Shown: one piece after another, positions 20,030 through 29,883 of the stretch
Numbering within the stretch: the stretch's first letter is position 1
Layout: every line of letters begins with the position of its first letter
Source of the DNA: Photobacterium halotolerans DSM 18316
GTDB lineage: Bacteria > Pseudomonadota > Gammaproteobacteria > Enterobacterales > Vibrionaceae
Assembly: GCF_000425165.1 (NCBI RefSeq)
Contig: NZ_KE384320.1
Span: 156,709-220,708 of the forward strand
Length of the DNA: 64,000 nucleotides
Direction of reading: 5' to 3'
Notes under the pieces: generated by a model
What the model saw: only the letters and a program-made list of their open reading frames with translations
Database searches by the model: none
What the model was told of the DNA's origin: nothing
Made by a program: the position numbers and the translations under genes

Positions 20030-21109
20030 ATGATGCTGACGACCTTAACAACCCTTACCGGCCTGAGCCTGCTGCCTCTTGCGCCGGATACAGCGACTGA
20101 CTCGATCGCCCCATTTGTTCAGATAAACTCGCAAAGCTACGCTGAGAACAACAGTATTTATGCTTTGGTAAAAGGCAAAGAAAGTGATTATCAGGGCTCA
20201 AATCACGCCTTCACCTTCAACGAAGCCGCCTTTGGCCTGCGCTATCACAATATGACGCTCAGCTACCTCTACCGCTATGAATGGTTTCTGAAACACTCTC
20301 CGGATGCGCTGTTGCTCTATGGGGATTCCCTGAACCGGACAGACATGGTGCCCGGCAAAACCTATCAGGTGGATTTGAATGTTAACCATACCATTCAGCA
20401 AGGCATACGCCTCGGCTGGCGTATGGAGCCGGCTGACAATCTGGCTTTTTATGTCGCAGGCAGCTATCTGAAAGCCACCGATTTAATGGAAGGTCAGCTA
20501 CATGGCCAGGTTCAGCGCAGTGCCAGCGATGACATCAGCGGTCAGTTGAACCTGGACTATGTCTATGATGAAGATGTGCTGCTGGATCGAATTGCAGACA
20601 AACCCACCAGCCGCTACGGCTTCAGTACCGATCTGGGCGTTGACTGGCACATTAACCGGCACTGGTTTCTGTCGGCCTTTGTGCAGGATGCCTATGGCGA
20701 AATCATGTGGGATCGCGCACCTTACACCACGGCCGTTGCCAACACAGCCACAGCAGAAACCGATGAGAATGGCTACATCAACATCAACCCTATCGCGAGT
20801 GGCATTGAAGGCTACAAAGAATACAAACAGCGGCTGACACCCAAATACAAAGGCCGCTTAGCCTATCTGTTTGGTAATACCGCACTGTCGGCCAGCCATT
20901 TTTATGGCTATGGTGCGCAATTAACGGATCTCGCTGTCAGCCATGGCTGGAGTACGGTCAGCACCCGGCTCTCGTATACTTTGCAGAGCCAGGCAATAGG
21001 GCTGGCTCTCACCCACAGATACTGGTCGATGCAGGTGATCAGTGACAATCTGGACTATCAGCAAGCCAGTCAGCTGACTGTGATGCTGTCGGGGCAGGTG
21101 CCTTTCTGA
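20030..21109 (+). CDS. putative outer-membrane beta-barrel protein, unknown family
   Basis: A 359-residue product I cannot assign. The N-terminus (MMLTTLTTLTGLSLLPLAPDTATD) resembles a short, poorly basic signal peptide, so export is likely but not certain. The remainder shows alternating hydrophobic/polar strands with many aromatic residues (FGLRYHNMTLSYLYRYEWF, NLAFYVAGSYLKATD, GVDWHINRHWFLSAFVQD) and ends in a phenylalanine (SGQVPF), the usual C-terminal signature of outer-membrane barrels. The ATG at 20030 has no clear ribosome-binding site and is preceded by a hairpin, so translation may be coupled or regulated. Its position behind a surface lipoprotein suggests a joint role. It is convergent with manB. 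Confidence 0.7.
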   Translation: MMLTTLTTLTGLSLLPLAPDTATDSIAPFVQINSQSYAENNSIYALVKGKESDYQGSNHAFTFNEAAFGLRYHNMTLSYLYRYEWFLKHSPDALLLYGDSLNRTDMVPGKTYQVDLNVNHTIQQGIRLGWRMEPADNLAFYVAGSYLKATDLMEGQLHGQVQRSASDDISGQLNLDYVYDEDVLLDRIADKPTSRYGFSTDLGVDWHINRHWFLSAFVQDAYGEIMWDRAPYTTAVANTATAETDENGYININPIASGIEGYKEYKQRLTPKYKGRLAYLFGNTALSASHFYGYGAQLTDLAVSHGWSTVSTRLSYTLQSQAIGLALTHRYWSMQVISDNLDYQQASQLTVMLSGQVPF

Positions 21110-21124
21110 CGGTGCCTTTATTGG

Positions 21125-22522
21125 TCATGACCTGGGAGCAGAAAACGGCTGAAGCAACGCCAGCACTTCAGCCGTTTTCGCTTTCATCAGCGCGGGATTG
21201 CCACGGGACTCGACATTCAAGCGCAAAACAGGTTCAGTATTTGATGCCCTGAGATTAAAGCGCCAGTCAGAAAAATTCAGACTGATCCCGTCAGTCTGAT
21301 CCAGTGTCAGTGCGTCCGGTTCGTACACCGCGCGGACTGTCGCGATGGCACCGTCCGTGTCAGTGACCGTCAGATTGATTTCACCGGAGGCCGGATAAGC
21401 CCGCATCCTGTCTGATACCAGTTCTGACAGACGCTGTCCTTTTACAGACAACAGCTGTGCCACCAGCAGCCAGGGGATCATGCCGCTGTCACAATAGGCA
21501 AAATCGCGAAAATAATGGTGGGCGCTCATTTCACCGCCATATAGGGCGTCTTCCTGCCGCATCCTTTCTTTAATAAAAGCATGACCGGTTTTCGACTGAA
21601 TCGCCTGTCCGCCACTGGCCGTGACAATATCGACCGTATTCCAGATAAGACGGGGATCATGAATGATTTTCCTCGGCTGGAAGTCATTCGGATTTGCGGG
21701 CTGCTGCAAAAAAGCTTGTGCCAGCAAACCGACAATATAATAGCCTTCAATAAACCGGCCGCGTTCATCGAACAGAAAGCAGCGGTCGAAATCGCCGTCC
21801 CAGGCAATGCCCATATCGGCCTGATGCGCCCTCACCGCTTGTGAAGTCGCCGCCCGGCACTCAGGCAATAACGGATTGGGGATCCCGTGAGGAAAAGTGC
21901 CATCGGGATCATGGTGGATTTTCACAAATTCAATCGGGATCCGGCGCTGACCAAATTGCGCCTCCAGCGCATCAATCACATGTCCCGCCACACCATTCCC
22001 CGCGTTCACTACCAGCCGCAGCGGTGTAATCTCTGACGGGGTGATATAAGACAGCAGGTGGTCAATATAGTCATTCAGCACACAATGGTGACGCAGCTGG
22101 CCGATCTGACCGGGTGCCGCAAAGTCATTTCTTTCAGCCAGCAGGCGAATATCGTGCAACCCCGTGTCGCCGCTGACAGGGATCGCCCCGGCCCTGACCA
22201 GCTTCATGCCATTGTAATTGATCGGGTTATGGCTGGCCGTCACTTCAATCCCGTCAACGAGCAGGCTTTGCGCGGCAAAATATACCTCTTCTGTGCCGGT
22301 CAGACCGAGATCGATCACATCCACTCCGGCGTCCATCAAACCTTGCGCCAGTGCCATTTTCAGTGACGGCGAGGAAAGCCGCACATCGCCGCCAATTGCC
22401 ACCGTTTCCGGCCGGAAATGCTGACCGTACGCCCGTCCGATCCGGTAAGCTATGTCCTCGTTCAGCTCCCGCCCCAGTTCACCGCGGATATCGTAGGCTT
22501 TAAAACAGGTGAGTCTTTCCAT
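21125..22522 (-). CDS. manB: manB (cpsG), phosphomannomutase
   Basis: ManB interconverts mannose-6-phosphate and mannose-1-phosphate, feeding ManC for GDP-mannose. It is an alpha-D-phosphohexomutase: [17 protein letters not shown] near the start, the phosphoserine-loop motif [16 protein letters not shown] (about residues 93-108), the metal-binding [12 protein letters not shown] (about 240) and [10 protein letters not shown] (about 330). ATG 22522 follows a strong AAGGAGG; the open frame extends to 22666 without support. It starts 31 bases after manC, forming manC-manB. No gmd, fcl or other GDP-mannose-converting gene is seen in the window, so mannose itself may be used. Its 3' end carries an inverted repeat (see separate entry). 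Confidence 0.93.
   Translation of the reverse strand: MERLTCFKAYDIRGELGRELNEDIAYRIGRAYGQHFRPETVAIGGDVRLSSPSLKMALAQGLMDAGVDVIDLGLTGTEEVYFAAQSLLVDGIEVTASHNPINYNGMKLVRAGAIPVSGDTGLHDIRLLAERNDFAAPGQIGQLRHHCVLNDYIDHLLSYITPSEITPLRLVVNAGNGVAGHVIDALEAQFGQRRIPIEFVKIHHDPDGTFPHGIPNPLLPECRAATSQAVRAHQADMGIAWDGDFDRCFLFDERGRFIEGYYIVGLLAQAFLQQPANPNDFQPRKIIHDPRLIWNTVDIVTASGGQAIQSKTGHAFIKERMRQEDALYGGEMSAHHYFRDFAYCDSGMIPWLLVAQLLSVKGQRLSELVSDRMRAYPASGEINLTVTDTDGAIATVRAVYEPDALTLDQTDGISLNFSDWRFNLRASNTEPVLRLNVESRGNPALMKAKTAEVLALLQPFSAPRS
21142..21178. terminator. 13-bp inverted repeat, probable terminator inside the manB 3' end
   Basis: Perfect inverted repeat AAAACGGCTGAAG / CTTCAGCCGTTTT with an 11-base loop. Read on the plus strand it is a G/C-rich stem ending in TTTT, placed 33 bases after the beta-barrel stop. 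On the minus strand it lies within the last codons of manB. The two convergent genes appear to share it. Confidence 0.7.
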
Positions 22523-22553
22523 GCCGCCCTCCTTATCGATGCAGCCATCCCGC

Positions 22554-24026
22554 TTACTTTCTGCCGTACCTGTCCTCAAAACGGACGATGTCGTCTTCGC
22601 CGAGATAACTGCCTGACTGCACTTCAATGATTTCCAGCGGAATTTTGCCCGGGTTCTCCAGCGCATGTACCACGCCGACCGGAATATAAGTGGACTGATT
22701 TTCGGTCAGCAGCCAGGTTTTATCCCCCTGGGTGACTTTGGCCGTTCCCGATACCACCACCCAGTGTTCGGCGCGGTGATGATGCATTTGCAGCGATAAT
22801 TTTTCACCCGGATTCACCGTGATGTGTTTCACCTGATGACGGCCACCGCTATCAACCTGATCATACTTGCCCCAGGGGCGGTACACTTCCCGGTGCAGAT
22901 CGCATTCCGGGCGCTGCGCCGCTTTCAGCTGCGCCACTATCTCTTTGACATCCTGAACTTTATCTTTGGCGGCCACCAGTACCGCATCTTTGGTTTCAAT
23001 CACCACCACGTTGTCCAGACCGACGGTCGCCACCAGCCGGCTGTCGGCCCTGAGGTAACAATGGTGGCTCTGCGCGGTCAGCACATCTCCGATGACCACG
23101 TTGCCTGCATTATCTTTGGGGCTGAGCTCCCACAGCGATGACCAGGCGCCGACATCGCTCCAGCCGGCCTCCATCGGCACCATCACCGCCTGGCGGGTTT
23201 TCTCCATCACCGCATAATCAATCGACTCGGCCGGACAACCGGCAAAAGCCGAGCTGTCGATACGAATGAAATCCCGGTCCCGCTCAGGCGAAACAACAGA
23301 CTGACGGCAGGCGGCCAGAATGTCCGGCCGGAACTGAGACAGCTGCTGCAAATAGGCAGAAGCGCGAAACAGGAACATGCCGCTGTTCCAGTAATAGTGA
23401 CCACTGACCAGATACTCTCTGGCGGTATTGAGATCCGGCTTTTCGACAAATTGTGCCACCTCAAAACCAGTGCCAAACCCCTCGCTGAGCGCCGCGCCGC
23501 GTTTGATATAGCCGTATCCTGTCTCGGGCGACTGAGGGGGAATACCGAAAGTCACCAGTTTGCCGCTATCCGCCAGGGGCAGCGCTGTCCTGACGGCCTG
23601 AGTAAAAGCGGCGGTATCCAGAATCAGATGATCAGCCGCCAGCACCAGAAGTAAGGGATCACTGTCTTCCAAAGACAGACAGTCAGGTGACTCCTGTGCC
23701 AGTAGCGCCGCCAGCGCAATCGCAGGCGCGGTATTACGGCCCTGAGGTTCAAGCAGAAGATGACCCGGCTGGCTGGCGCAGTAGCGCAACTGCTCGGCGG
23801 CAAGAAAGCGATGCTCTTCCTGACAAATCACTAACGGGGACAAAGCGTCCAGCTCAGCCAGACGATGAAGGGTTTGCTGCAGCATGCTGAGCGGGGATGA
23901 TGAAAAGGCAAGCGACGGGTTGTCAGCAGGCTGAAGGGCAAGAAATTGTTTGGGATACTGCTCGCGGGATAAGGGCCACAAGCGACTGCCTGTCCCCCCA
24001 GCCAGAATAACCGGTAAAATCTGCAT
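22554..24026 (-). CDS. manC: manC, mannose-1-phosphate guanylyltransferase / mannose-6-phosphate isomerase
   Basis: A 490-residue bifunctional type II PMI-GMP enzyme that makes GDP-mannose and its mannose-6-phosphate precursor. The N-terminal nucleotidyltransferase part has [25 protein letters not shown] (pyrophosphorylase signature), [14 protein letters not shown] (about 180) and [11 protein letters not shown]. The C-terminal cupin isomerase part has the signature [17 protein letters not shown] (about residues 415-435). First gene of the manC-manB pair; its promoter should be in 24027-24215, where I see no gene. Confidence 0.95.
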   Translation of the reverse strand: MQILPVILAGGTGSRLWPLSREQYPKQFLALQPADNPSLAFSSSPLSMLQQTLHRLAELDALSPLVICQEEHRFLAAEQLRYCASQPGHLLLEPQGRNTAPAIALAALLAQESPDCLSLEDSDPLLLVLAADHLILDTAAFTQAVRTALPLADSGKLVTFGIPPQSPETGYGYIKRGAALSEGFGTGFEVAQFVEKPDLNTAREYLVSGHYYWNSGMFLFRASAYLQQLSQFRPDILAACRQSVVSPERDRDFIRIDSSAFAGCPAESIDYAVMEKTRQAVMVPMEAGWSDVGAWSSLWELSPKDNAGNVVIGDVLTAQSHHCYLRADSRLVATVGLDNVVVIETKDAVLVAAKDKVQDVKEIVAQLKAAQRPECDLHREVYRPWGKYDQVDSGGRHQVKHITVNPGEKLSLQMHHHRAEHWVVVSGTAKVTQGDKTWLLTENQSTYIPVGVVHALENPGKIPLEIIEVQSGSYLGEDDIVRFEDRYGRK

Positions 24027-24215
24027 ACGCCTTTCCCCTTCGCAAAAAAGTGCAAGATACTCGGTACTTTTTTATCGCCTGTTCAGGCAAGTATAGACAA
24101 GGGGATTGAAGGCGCGCGGATGAAAAAGTGCCAGTCGCGGCTGTGTGGGGAGTGGCGGCTAAAACCACCAGCAAGGCGCCTGCTCTACAAATGAAGCAGA
24201 ACGCCATGCGCACAT

Positions 24216-27200
24216 TTAATCTTCTATCATACTCAGCAGCATCTGTGGATTCAGAGTCTGGGTATCATCCTGCCCTGAAAGGACTTTTTCTGCCAGATCG
24301 CGTTTATCCCGGTGAAGCTGGACAATTTTTTCTTCCACCGTATTTTCTGTGACCAGACGATAAACGGTCACCGGCCTGCTCTGCCCCATACGGTGCGCCC
24401 TGTCGCTGGCCTGATCTTCCACTGCCGGATTCCACCACGGATCCAAATGAATAACAGTATCGGCTTCAGTCAGGTTCAGCCCCGTCCCGCCCGCTTTCAG
24501 GCTGATGAGAAAGACAGAATGCTTTCCTGCTTTAAACGCCTCAATCGCCGCTTTCCTCTGCTTACTGCTCGACTGCCCGTCCAGATAACTGAACGACAGC
24601 GAGGCTTGTTCCAGCTGCGCCGCAAAACGTTTCAGCAATTGCACAAACTGGCTGAACACCAGAATCTGATGACCGCCTTCTATGGCTTCTGACACCAGCG
24701 TCAGCGCCTCCCTGAGCTTACTGCTCTCTTCCGCAAAGGAATCAAACACCAGACTGGCGTCACAGCATACCTGCCTTAAACGGGTCAGTGCGGCAAGCAC
24801 CTCGACCACACCCTTACTGTTTTTGGCTGTTTTCAGGGCATCTTTACGGACGGCTTCATAAGCAGCACTTTCTTTGGCCGATAAATAGACGGTGTGGGTG
24901 ATCTCGGTTTTACCGGGCAGCTCAGACAACACCTCACCTTTCATTCGCCGCATAATGAAGGGGCTGATCAAGGCTTTCAGCCGCATCATATCCTCGGCAT
25001 TACGTGCAGCCTGACCATATTTCTGCCTGAACTGCTTCAGCGAACCCAGCAGGCCCGGATTCAGGAAAGCAAACTGGCTCCAAAGCTCTGTTAAATGATT
25101 TTCAACCGGCGTACCGGTAAGGGTAAAGCGCCGCTCTGCCGTTAATCCAAATACCAGTTTTGCCCGTTTGGTCTGCGGGTTTTTAATCTGCTGCGCTTCG
25201 TCCAGCACTATGGTCTGCCAGTCTTTTTCCTGCATCGCTTCCTGACAGCGGGTCAGTAATCCGTAACTGACCAGTACCAGAGTTTTGTCACCCGCCGCGG
25301 CGATGGCTTCGTTCCGGTTATCCACCTGCTCCAGATCCACTATTGTCAGTTCCGGTGCAAAGCGCTGGCATTCTGCCTGCCAGTTATGAATCACCGACTT
25401 GGGCGCCACAACCAGTGCCGCGCCCTCACACTGATAATGGCGGATCAAACTGATGGCCTGCAAGGTTTTACCCAGCCCCATATCGTCTGCCAGACAGGCG
25501 CCAAAGCCATGGTGAGATAAGTGCGCCGCCCACTGGACACTGGTTTTCTGATAATCCCTCAGCGGAGCCAGAATATGCTCGGCAACCACCGGCTTCTCTG
25601 ACCATTTTTCCTGCAGCGACTGCCATCCCGCATCGCCCTGATGGGTAAAGGTTTCCAGTACCTGTTGCAGGGGATAGGCCATCTGTACATCGACTTCCAT
25701 CTCCTCATTGAGCAAACCGTCCAGCATTCGTAGCTGCTGCTGAAGCTCATCTTCCATCAGCACAACCAGATTGTCGCTACCCTGCTCAATAAATCCCTGG
25801 CGGCTATTTGCCAGCAACAGCCGCAGGTTCAGCTCCAGATGCTGATCCGTGGACGCCTTGCCTGTGACAGCAAACCAGTTTTTGCGTTTCTCGATATCCA
25901 GAGTCAGATCCTGGCGGGTCAGCACCTTTACCTGGCTGCTGCGCTGGCGCCAGTGAACCGGTACGTCCTGTAAATTCTGCACGGCTTTTATCAGCGATAA
26001 CGCAGCTTCACCAGACAAGGCCCAGCGCCGTTGCTTGTTCGCTTTCAATCCCAGAAGCTTGCTCAGTGCCAGTGAATCCGCTTTTTCCTGGCTGAGATCA
26101 CGCTGATACCATTGCTGATCCGGGTCGCTGATCCATGTCTCTCCCTGTCCCGAAGGCATGCTTATGCGATTTGCCGGCAGCTCTCCGGACACATCATTCT
26201 GGTGCTCAATGGCCACATCCAGAGTGCCCTGATGCCAGTCCAGCCATAAGTGCGGCCTCGTATCCCAGTGACCAGGCTGTATATTCCCTTTCTGCTGACA
26301 AGGGCTGTACCAGAGTAAATCCTTCTGCTGTTCCAGCGCCTCTGTCAGTGGCTGCAAATGCTCACAAGCCAGTTGCTCAGGTCTTGATTCGATGACATCA
26401 ATGAACTGAGGCGATATCGCTGAGGTATCCAGAAAACACCAGGCATCATCCATCACCTGGCGCAATGTTGCATTTGCTATTCGGGGAAAGACATCGAATG
26501 TCACCTGTTCACCGGATTGCAACACGGCCAGCGGCTTAACACCGTGCACACTGACGGACTGACCGTCCTGACTGATGATGTTGTCGCACGCCGACAAGGC
26601 TTTCAGTACAGGCAGCACATCGGGAGCAGGATGGCCCCAGCGAACCCTGTTCTGACGCTCCAGTTGCTGAAAAACATGCCAGTCGGCATCTGACATCAAA
26701 GCTTCAGCCGCTGAATACTGAATGGAATACAGCTGAATCATCCGGCCTTTCGTCCAGCCACGTTTCCCCATCGACTGAATCCTTGGCTGAACTTTCAGTG
26801 ATTTCAGGCACAGCTCCCAGACCAGCCGCTGATCTGCCTGATGCTCCTTATCTGACTGGATGGTCTGCGTCAGCTTTCTTAACCAGATATCCTGGCGGGC
26901 AGCCGGGACATAAAAAGGGGCATCAGATTCGCTGATTTGTCCGGTAAGGTAACGCAGTGCGTGTTTGGCTCTGGCGGCTAACAGACTTTCAGAGTGATGG
27001 GATAAAATCATTTCCGTCAGCGGGTGCGCTTTCACCTGAGCAACCCATTGCTGATACTGTTTCGGGTGCGCTTGCTGCCATTGGCAAAGCACCAGCACAT
27101 CCAGCAATAATTTCCCCCAGCTCACGTAATCTGCAATCACCAGGAGTGAATCAAACCAAAGGTCAACCCCCGCAAAATATTCCTCTTGTTCACTGTAAGG

Positions 27201-28034
27201 CGCAATAATGACGTAAGCCTGCTGTTGCCAGAACTGATCATACGCGATTTGCTGACCACTGTGACTGTCGACGCTGTGCTGATAGCTTGCGACGGCTTCG
27301 GATTTGTCCAGTAAAGCCACCACAGCCAGATCAGCCAAAGCCGTATAGGAATAGCGTTTTGCCGTCATGGCAGAGAAAGCCGTGCGATGCTGGAAGTACT
27401 TCTCATCGAAAGGATCGCACAAGGGGTGGGAAACACTTCCGGCCCTGAGCGCCTGCCAATTATCCTCGGCGGGAGCCCAGACAACCTGCCTTCGGCCGTA
27501 ATCTGTGATCGTCTTGCTGGCTAACGGCTCCCATGCAATATTCCCCGTTGTGTACAGCTGATTTAACAACCAGGCCCATCCCTGCAGGCTGTATTTCAGC
27601 CTGTCGTCTTCAATCAATGCCAGTAATTCCCACGCATCAGGATGCAGAAATAAATGCATCAGCAGCCCTTCCGCCTGCGGAGAAATCGCCGAATAGGCAA
27701 ACATCCAGCGGGTATTTGACAGCACAGAATAGATTTCCAGTTCCACGGAGAGCTTATCGGCGTGGGTCATAACAGCATAAAGGGATCGTTCCCGGCCAAA
27801 CCGCAATAAACTCTGTAAGGCAGACAAACATCCGTTCAGCGACAAGCTCCAGCTCTGTCTTTTTTTCACCACCAATCCAGCTTCCTGCATCGCAGACAGT
27901 GCTGCCTCTATCTCTGGGCCACTATGGCTATTGCTGAGCTGCCGGCACAGACTTTTAGTGGTGATGCCAGATGTAATAAAAATCTGGGCTAACAGCTCTT
28001 CAGTAACAGAAGCTTCAGACTGTAAATATTGCAT
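24216..28034 (-). CDS. SNF2-family DEAQ-box ATPase/helicase
   Basis: A 1272-residue protein whose C-terminal third is a full SNF2 engine: motif I ADDMGLGKTLQAI (about residue 845), Walker B VLDEAQQIKNP, motif III TLTGTPVENHLTELWS, and helicase-C motifs SLKAGGTGLNLTEADTVIHL and DPWWNPAVEDQASDRAHRMGQ. The first roughly 820 residues are poorly conserved; no SWIM zinc motif is visible. SNF2 proteins translocate on double-stranded DNA and remodel protein-DNA complexes; bacterial examples occur as stand-alone proteins and in defence islands. None of the usual defence partners is adjacent, so the role here is unknown. It lies between manC and a wecA paralogue and shares their minus strand with manC only. 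Confidence 0.9.
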   Translation of the reverse strand: MQYLQSEASVTEELLAQIFITSGITTKSLCRQLSNSHSGPEIEAALSAMQEAGLVVKKRQSWSLSLNGCLSALQSLLRFGRERSLYAVMTHADKLSVELEIYSVLSNTRWMFAYSAISPQAEGLLMHLFLHPDAWELLALIEDDRLKYSLQGWAWLLNQLYTTGNIAWEPLASKTITDYGRRQVVWAPAEDNWQALRAGSVSHPLCDPFDEKYFQHRTAFSAMTAKRYSYTALADLAVVALLDKSEAVASYQHSVDSHSGQQIAYDQFWQQQAYVIIAPYSEQEEYFAGVDLWFDSLLVIADYVSWGKLLLDVLVLCQWQQAHPKQYQQWVAQVKAHPLTEMILSHHSESLLAARAKHALRYLTGQISESDAPFYVPAARQDIWLRKLTQTIQSDKEHQADQRLVWELCLKSLKVQPRIQSMGKRGWTKGRMIQLYSIQYSAAEALMSDADWHVFQQLERQNRVRWGHPAPDVLPVLKALSACDNIISQDGQSVSVHGVKPLAVLQSGEQVTFDVFPRIANATLRQVMDDAWCFLDTSAISPQFIDVIESRPEQLACEHLQPLTEALEQQKDLLWYSPCQQKGNIQPGHWDTRPHLWLDWHQGTLDVAIEHQNDVSGELPANRISMPSGQGETWISDPDQQWYQRDLSQEKADSLALSKLLGLKANKQRRWALSGEAALSLIKAVQNLQDVPVHWRQRSSQVKVLTRQDLTLDIEKRKNWFAVTGKASTDQHLELNLRLLLANSRQGFIEQGSDNLVVLMEDELQQQLRMLDGLLNEEMEVDVQMAYPLQQVLETFTHQGDAGWQSLQEKWSEKPVVAEHILAPLRDYQKTSVQWAAHLSHHGFGACLADDMGLGKTLQAISLIRHYQCEGAALVVAPKSVIHNWQAECQRFAPELTIVDLEQVDNRNEAIAAAGDKTLVLVSYGLLTRCQEAMQEKDWQTIVLDEAQQIKNPQTKRAKLVFGLTAERRFTLTGTPVENHLTELWSQFAFLNPGLLGSLKQFRQKYGQAARNAEDMMRLKALISPFIMRRMKGEVLSELPGKTEITHTVYLSAKESAAYEAVRKDALKTAKNSKGVVEVLAALTRLRQVCCDASLVFDSFAEESSKLREALTLVSEAIEGGHQILVFSQFVQLLKRFAAQLEQASLSFSYLDGQSSSKQRKAAIEAFKAGKHSVFLISLKAGGTGLNLTEADTVIHLDPWWNPAVEDQASDRAHRMGQSRPVTVYRLVTENTVEEKIVQLHRDKRDLAEKVLSGQDDTQTLNPQMLLSMIED

Positions 28035-28299
28035 GGATTTCCCTGCTGGATGATATCAAACCATTTATCAAAGATTATTGCGACGCGAGTGATTGTAGAA
28101 TATTGATGCTGTTGCAACAAACACTTACAGCGACATAACCCAAATCAGTGCGATCAGGTTTGCTGGTGTTTGCACCGGGCCGCACTTGGGACGGAGGGAA
28201 CAAAAGTAATAATTTACTTGCTGAATATTTTTTCTTCTCTTCCTAGTGAGACAAATTATTGGTAGTCTTTTTGCGTTTTGTATGCCTTCGGACCACAGC

Positions 28300-29340
28300 A
28301 TGATAGCCGATTTTTTCTTTGTCTTTTTTTCTTCATTTGCCGCACTTTTTCTACTTCGAAAGGTCGCCAAGCGTGTTGGTCTGGTGGATAAACCCAATGC
28401 CAGAAAGCTGCATCAGGGGGCAGTCCCGCTTGTCGGGGGGCTGGCTATCTGTATTACGCTGGCCCAGTTTCTCTATTATTCGCCAACCATACTGGACGAC
28501 GCCGGGCTTTACGTTTTCTGTATTACCATTCTGACTATCATCGGTGCGCTGGATGATAAATTTGACGTGAGCTTCAAGCTTCGTCTGGCGATCCAAGCCT
28601 TGTTATCTGTTTGCATGATGTATTTTGCCGGTCTGGAACTGCATACGCTGGGGAATATGATTGGCTTTGGCAAAATAGACCTGGGGATGTTTGGCTATCT
28701 GGTGACTGTACTGGCGGTGATTGGTGCTATCAATGCCTTCAACATGGTCGACGGTATTGATGGCCTGCTGGGCGGGTTATCTATGGTGACTTTTGGCGGG
28801 CTGGGTATCATGCTGTTCCACGATGGTCAGCAATCGCTGGCGTATCTGTGCGGCATCATCATAGTAGCGATGATCCCTTATATCCTGCTTAACCTGGGGG
28901 CATTTGGCCGACAGCGTAAAGTCTTCATGGGGGATGCAGGCAGTATGCTGATTGGCTTCACTGTGATCTGGTTTTTACTGCTGGCCAGTCAGAACGGCAG
29001 CCGCCCACCGTTGCGGCCGGTGACGGCACTCTGGATGATCGCCGTCCCCTTAATGGACATGACAGCTATCATGATCCGCAGAATCAAACGCGGTGATTCC
29101 CCCTTTAAACCAGACCGCGAGCATCTGCATCATATCTTCCAGCGTCTGGGTCTCAATTCACTGCAAACACTGATTGCTATCTGCGCAATTGCGACCTTAC
29201 TGAGCGCTGCGGGTATTTATGGTGAAATTGCCAATATTCCAGAGTATGTCATGTTCTGGTTATTCATCCTGTGTTTCATCATCTACTTCTTCACACTGTC
29301 AAAAGTAGAAAAGTACTCACCTCCGCAAGAAGCTTCTTAA
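28300..29340 (+). CDS. wecA: WecA-type undecaprenyl-phosphate GlcNAc-1-phosphate transferase (paralogue 1)
   Basis: A polytopic inner-membrane enzyme of the MraY/WecA family that moves a HexNAc-1-phosphate from UDP-sugar to undecaprenyl phosphate, starting O-antigen, ECA or capsule repeats. Core motifs are intact: RKVAKRVGLVDKPNARKLHQG, the Asp pair GALDDKFD, NAFNMVDGIDGLLGGL, VFMGDAGSMLIGFTVIW and the cytoplasmic HLHH of PDREHLHHIFQ. ATG 28300 aligns with the E. coli WecA N-terminus; ATG 28282 and GTG 28246 are upstream alternatives, none with a good ribosome-binding site. It is transcribed alone on the plus strand, convergent with a second WecA at 29884. Which one serves the ECA-like operon cannot be decided. 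Confidence 0.9.
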   Translation: MIADFFFVFFSSFAALFLLRKVAKRVGLVDKPNARKLHQGAVPLVGGLAICITLAQFLYYSPTILDDAGLYVFCITILTIIGALDDKFDVSFKLRLAIQALLSVCMMYFAGLELHTLGNMIGFGKIDLGMFGYLVTVLAVIGAINAFNMVDGIDGLLGGLSMVTFGGLGIMLFHDGQQSLAYLCGIIIVAMIPYILLNLGAFGRQRKVFMGDAGSMLIGFTVIWFLLLASQNGSRPPLRPVTALWMIAVPLMDMTAIMIRRIKRGDSPFKPDREHLHHIFQRLGLNSLQTLIAICAIATLLSAAGIYGEIANIPEYVMFWLFILCFIIYFFTLSKVEKYSPPQEAS

Positions 29341-29536
29341 CCAAGCCAACAGCCGTATTTTCTGTGCGGCTGCCACTTATTTACTTCTGTATATGGCTGT
29401 TACAGCTACCTTGCAAATATATTGGACAACAGTTCCAGTTATTTCATTTTCTCTCTAATCCATTAAGCATGTCCTTAATAGCTGACGCATTTTTATATAT
29501 CCCGCAAGCATTAGGCCATACACAGATACCAGAACA

Positions 29537-29755
29537 ATGAGAGAGAGATTACACGCTATGCTGAGGCGCATATTACAAGCAACAGTTAACAGAGCTGAAC
29601 GCCTGTACCTGACAGCGGTATATTCCAAGGCCGTGAACACCGGCTTTGTGCTGTTATGGGCCTCGCTATGCTGGCTCAATCAGTTAGACCGTTACGACAA
29701 AGCCGCAAAACAGATAAGAAGAGAAGACCGGCTGGGGCGTAAAGTTAGCCAGTAA
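29537..29755 (+). CDS. possible small single-span membrane protein
   Basis: A 72-codon frame downstream of wecA paralogue 1. The product is basic at both ends with one hydrophobic segment (NTGFVLLWASLCWL, about residues 34-47) and a charged C-terminus (KQIRREDRLGRK). ATG 29537 lacks a ribosome-binding site; ATG 29558, with AGAGAG upstream, is the better start and would give 65 residues. No family is recognised and it might be spurious. The 196 bases between wecA and this frame contain no other gene. Confidence 0.35.
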   Translation: MRERLHAMLRRILQATVNRAERLYLTAVYSKAVNTGFVLLWASLCWLNQLDRYDKAAKQIRREDRLGRKVSQ

Positions 29756-29793
29756 AGCAGACCAGTTTTTATGTCATGCACGGAAAAAACGCA

Positions 29794-29819
29794 TAAAAAA
29801 ACCCAGGACAAGCCTGGGT
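29794..29819 (-). terminator. intrinsic terminator ending the wza-to-wecA operon
   Basis: On the minus strand a 7-bp stem ACCCAGG / CCTGGGT is followed by seven T. It lies about 65 bases after the stop of the last operon gene at 29884. Confidence 0.9.
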
Positions 29820-29883
29820 CATGTTCAACATCTTTGACTTCTGTTCAATCACTCACATCTCATCCACCCAACAGTGAATCCAC

